Assembly (NCBI GenBank): GCA_905213265.1
Contig: CAJMHR010000035.1
Span: 1 to 24,288 of the forward strand
Direction: 5' to 3'
Length of the DNA stretch: 24,288 bases
Origin: an uncultured Collinsella sp.
GTDB taxonomy: Bacteria; Actinomycetota; Coriobacteriia; Coriobacteriales; Coriobacteriaceae
The translations under genes were made by a program, and so were the position numbers. Below the pieces are notes generated by a model. That model was not told the DNA's origin. It did no database searches and worked only from the letters and a program-made list of their open reading frames with translations. This document shows, piece by piece, positions 24,204 through 24,288 of this stretch. Each line of letters begins with the position of its first letter. Position 1 is the first letter of the stretch.

Positions 24204-24288
24204 ATGGCTGAGGAGAAGAAGACGTATAAGTTCGTGTGCACCGTTTGCGGTTACGAGGTTGAGGTCGACACGCCCGAGCTGCCCGAGG
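24204..24288 (+). CDS. Rubredoxin-like protein, N-terminal part (cut by window end)
   Basis: 28 codons are visible: after a charged MAEEKK start comes YKFVCTVCGYEVEVDTPELPE. CTVCGYE is the first metal-binding knuckle of rubredoxin/desulforedoxin-type iron proteins. The second CxxC would lie beyond the window. GAGAGGA lies about seven bases before the ATG. It has its own promoter, but follows the flavin reductase-like gene, which suggests a redox pair. Full length and domain content are unknown. Confidence 0.8.
   Translation, partial: MAEEKKTYKFVCTVCGYEVEVDTPELPE

Overview
The window looks like the chromosome of a gut Coriobacteriia bacterium, most probably Collinsella or a close relative. 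The basis is gene content plus style: high third-position GC, an L31 with a long Ala/Lys/Glu tail, a secA-prfB pair, ftsEX with a strongly extended FtsE, a split transketolase and many short intergenic palindromes. This assignment is from recognition, not from a search.

Layout. 1-413: end of an unknown gene coupled to a small Tyr-rich secreted protein. 414-1205: a promoter and structured leader in front of rpmE (L31). 1206-1546: a terminator and two palindromic repeats. 1547-5502: secA and prfB, overlapping by one base. 5503-6558: a structured leader with an abutting terminator, then a YitT-family membrane protein. 6766-8539: the two transketolase subunits. 8643-9570: a zinc-ribbon membrane protein on the minus strand, bracketed by two copies of a 67-bp inverted repeat, followed by an ORF relic and a 123-bp palindrome. 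9927-12054: ftsE and ftsX. 12178-14313: rnr. 14431-15782: a repeat, a serine recombinase and a VanZ-like protein. 15987-20429: a peptidoglycan-recycling operon of murR (frameshifted), murQ, a PTS EIIBC (murP type) and mupG. 20522-21488: an ArsC/Spx-like protein, a three-unit 62-bp repeat array and a probably truncated regulator on the minus strand. 21765-21932: tRNA-Gln(CUG) and tRNA-Glu(CUC). 22027-23404: a TPR protein overlapping smpB. 23417-23483: the third 67-bp repeat. 23612-24288: a flavin reductase-like protein and the start of a rubredoxin-like protein.

How the genes relate. Much of the window is translation, secretion and envelope housekeeping (rpmE, secA, prfB, rnr, tRNAs, smpB, ftsEX). 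rnr and smpB belong to RNA decay and ribosome rescue. The mur block takes up and splits MurNAc-containing cell-wall fragments; its regulator is broken by a one-base lesion. The last two genes form a small flavin/iron redox pair.

Most unusual points: a zinc-ribbon gene framed by identical-length palindromic repeats, one of which supplies its C-terminus and stop codon; an exactly 62-bp-periodic array of alternating 14-mers; an RF2 whose stop-recognition tripeptide reads SPT instead of SPF, in a window where no intact housekeeping gene ends in TGA; FtsE with a roughly 170-residue disordered N-terminal extension; and a Tyr-rich secreted protein with no family I recognise.
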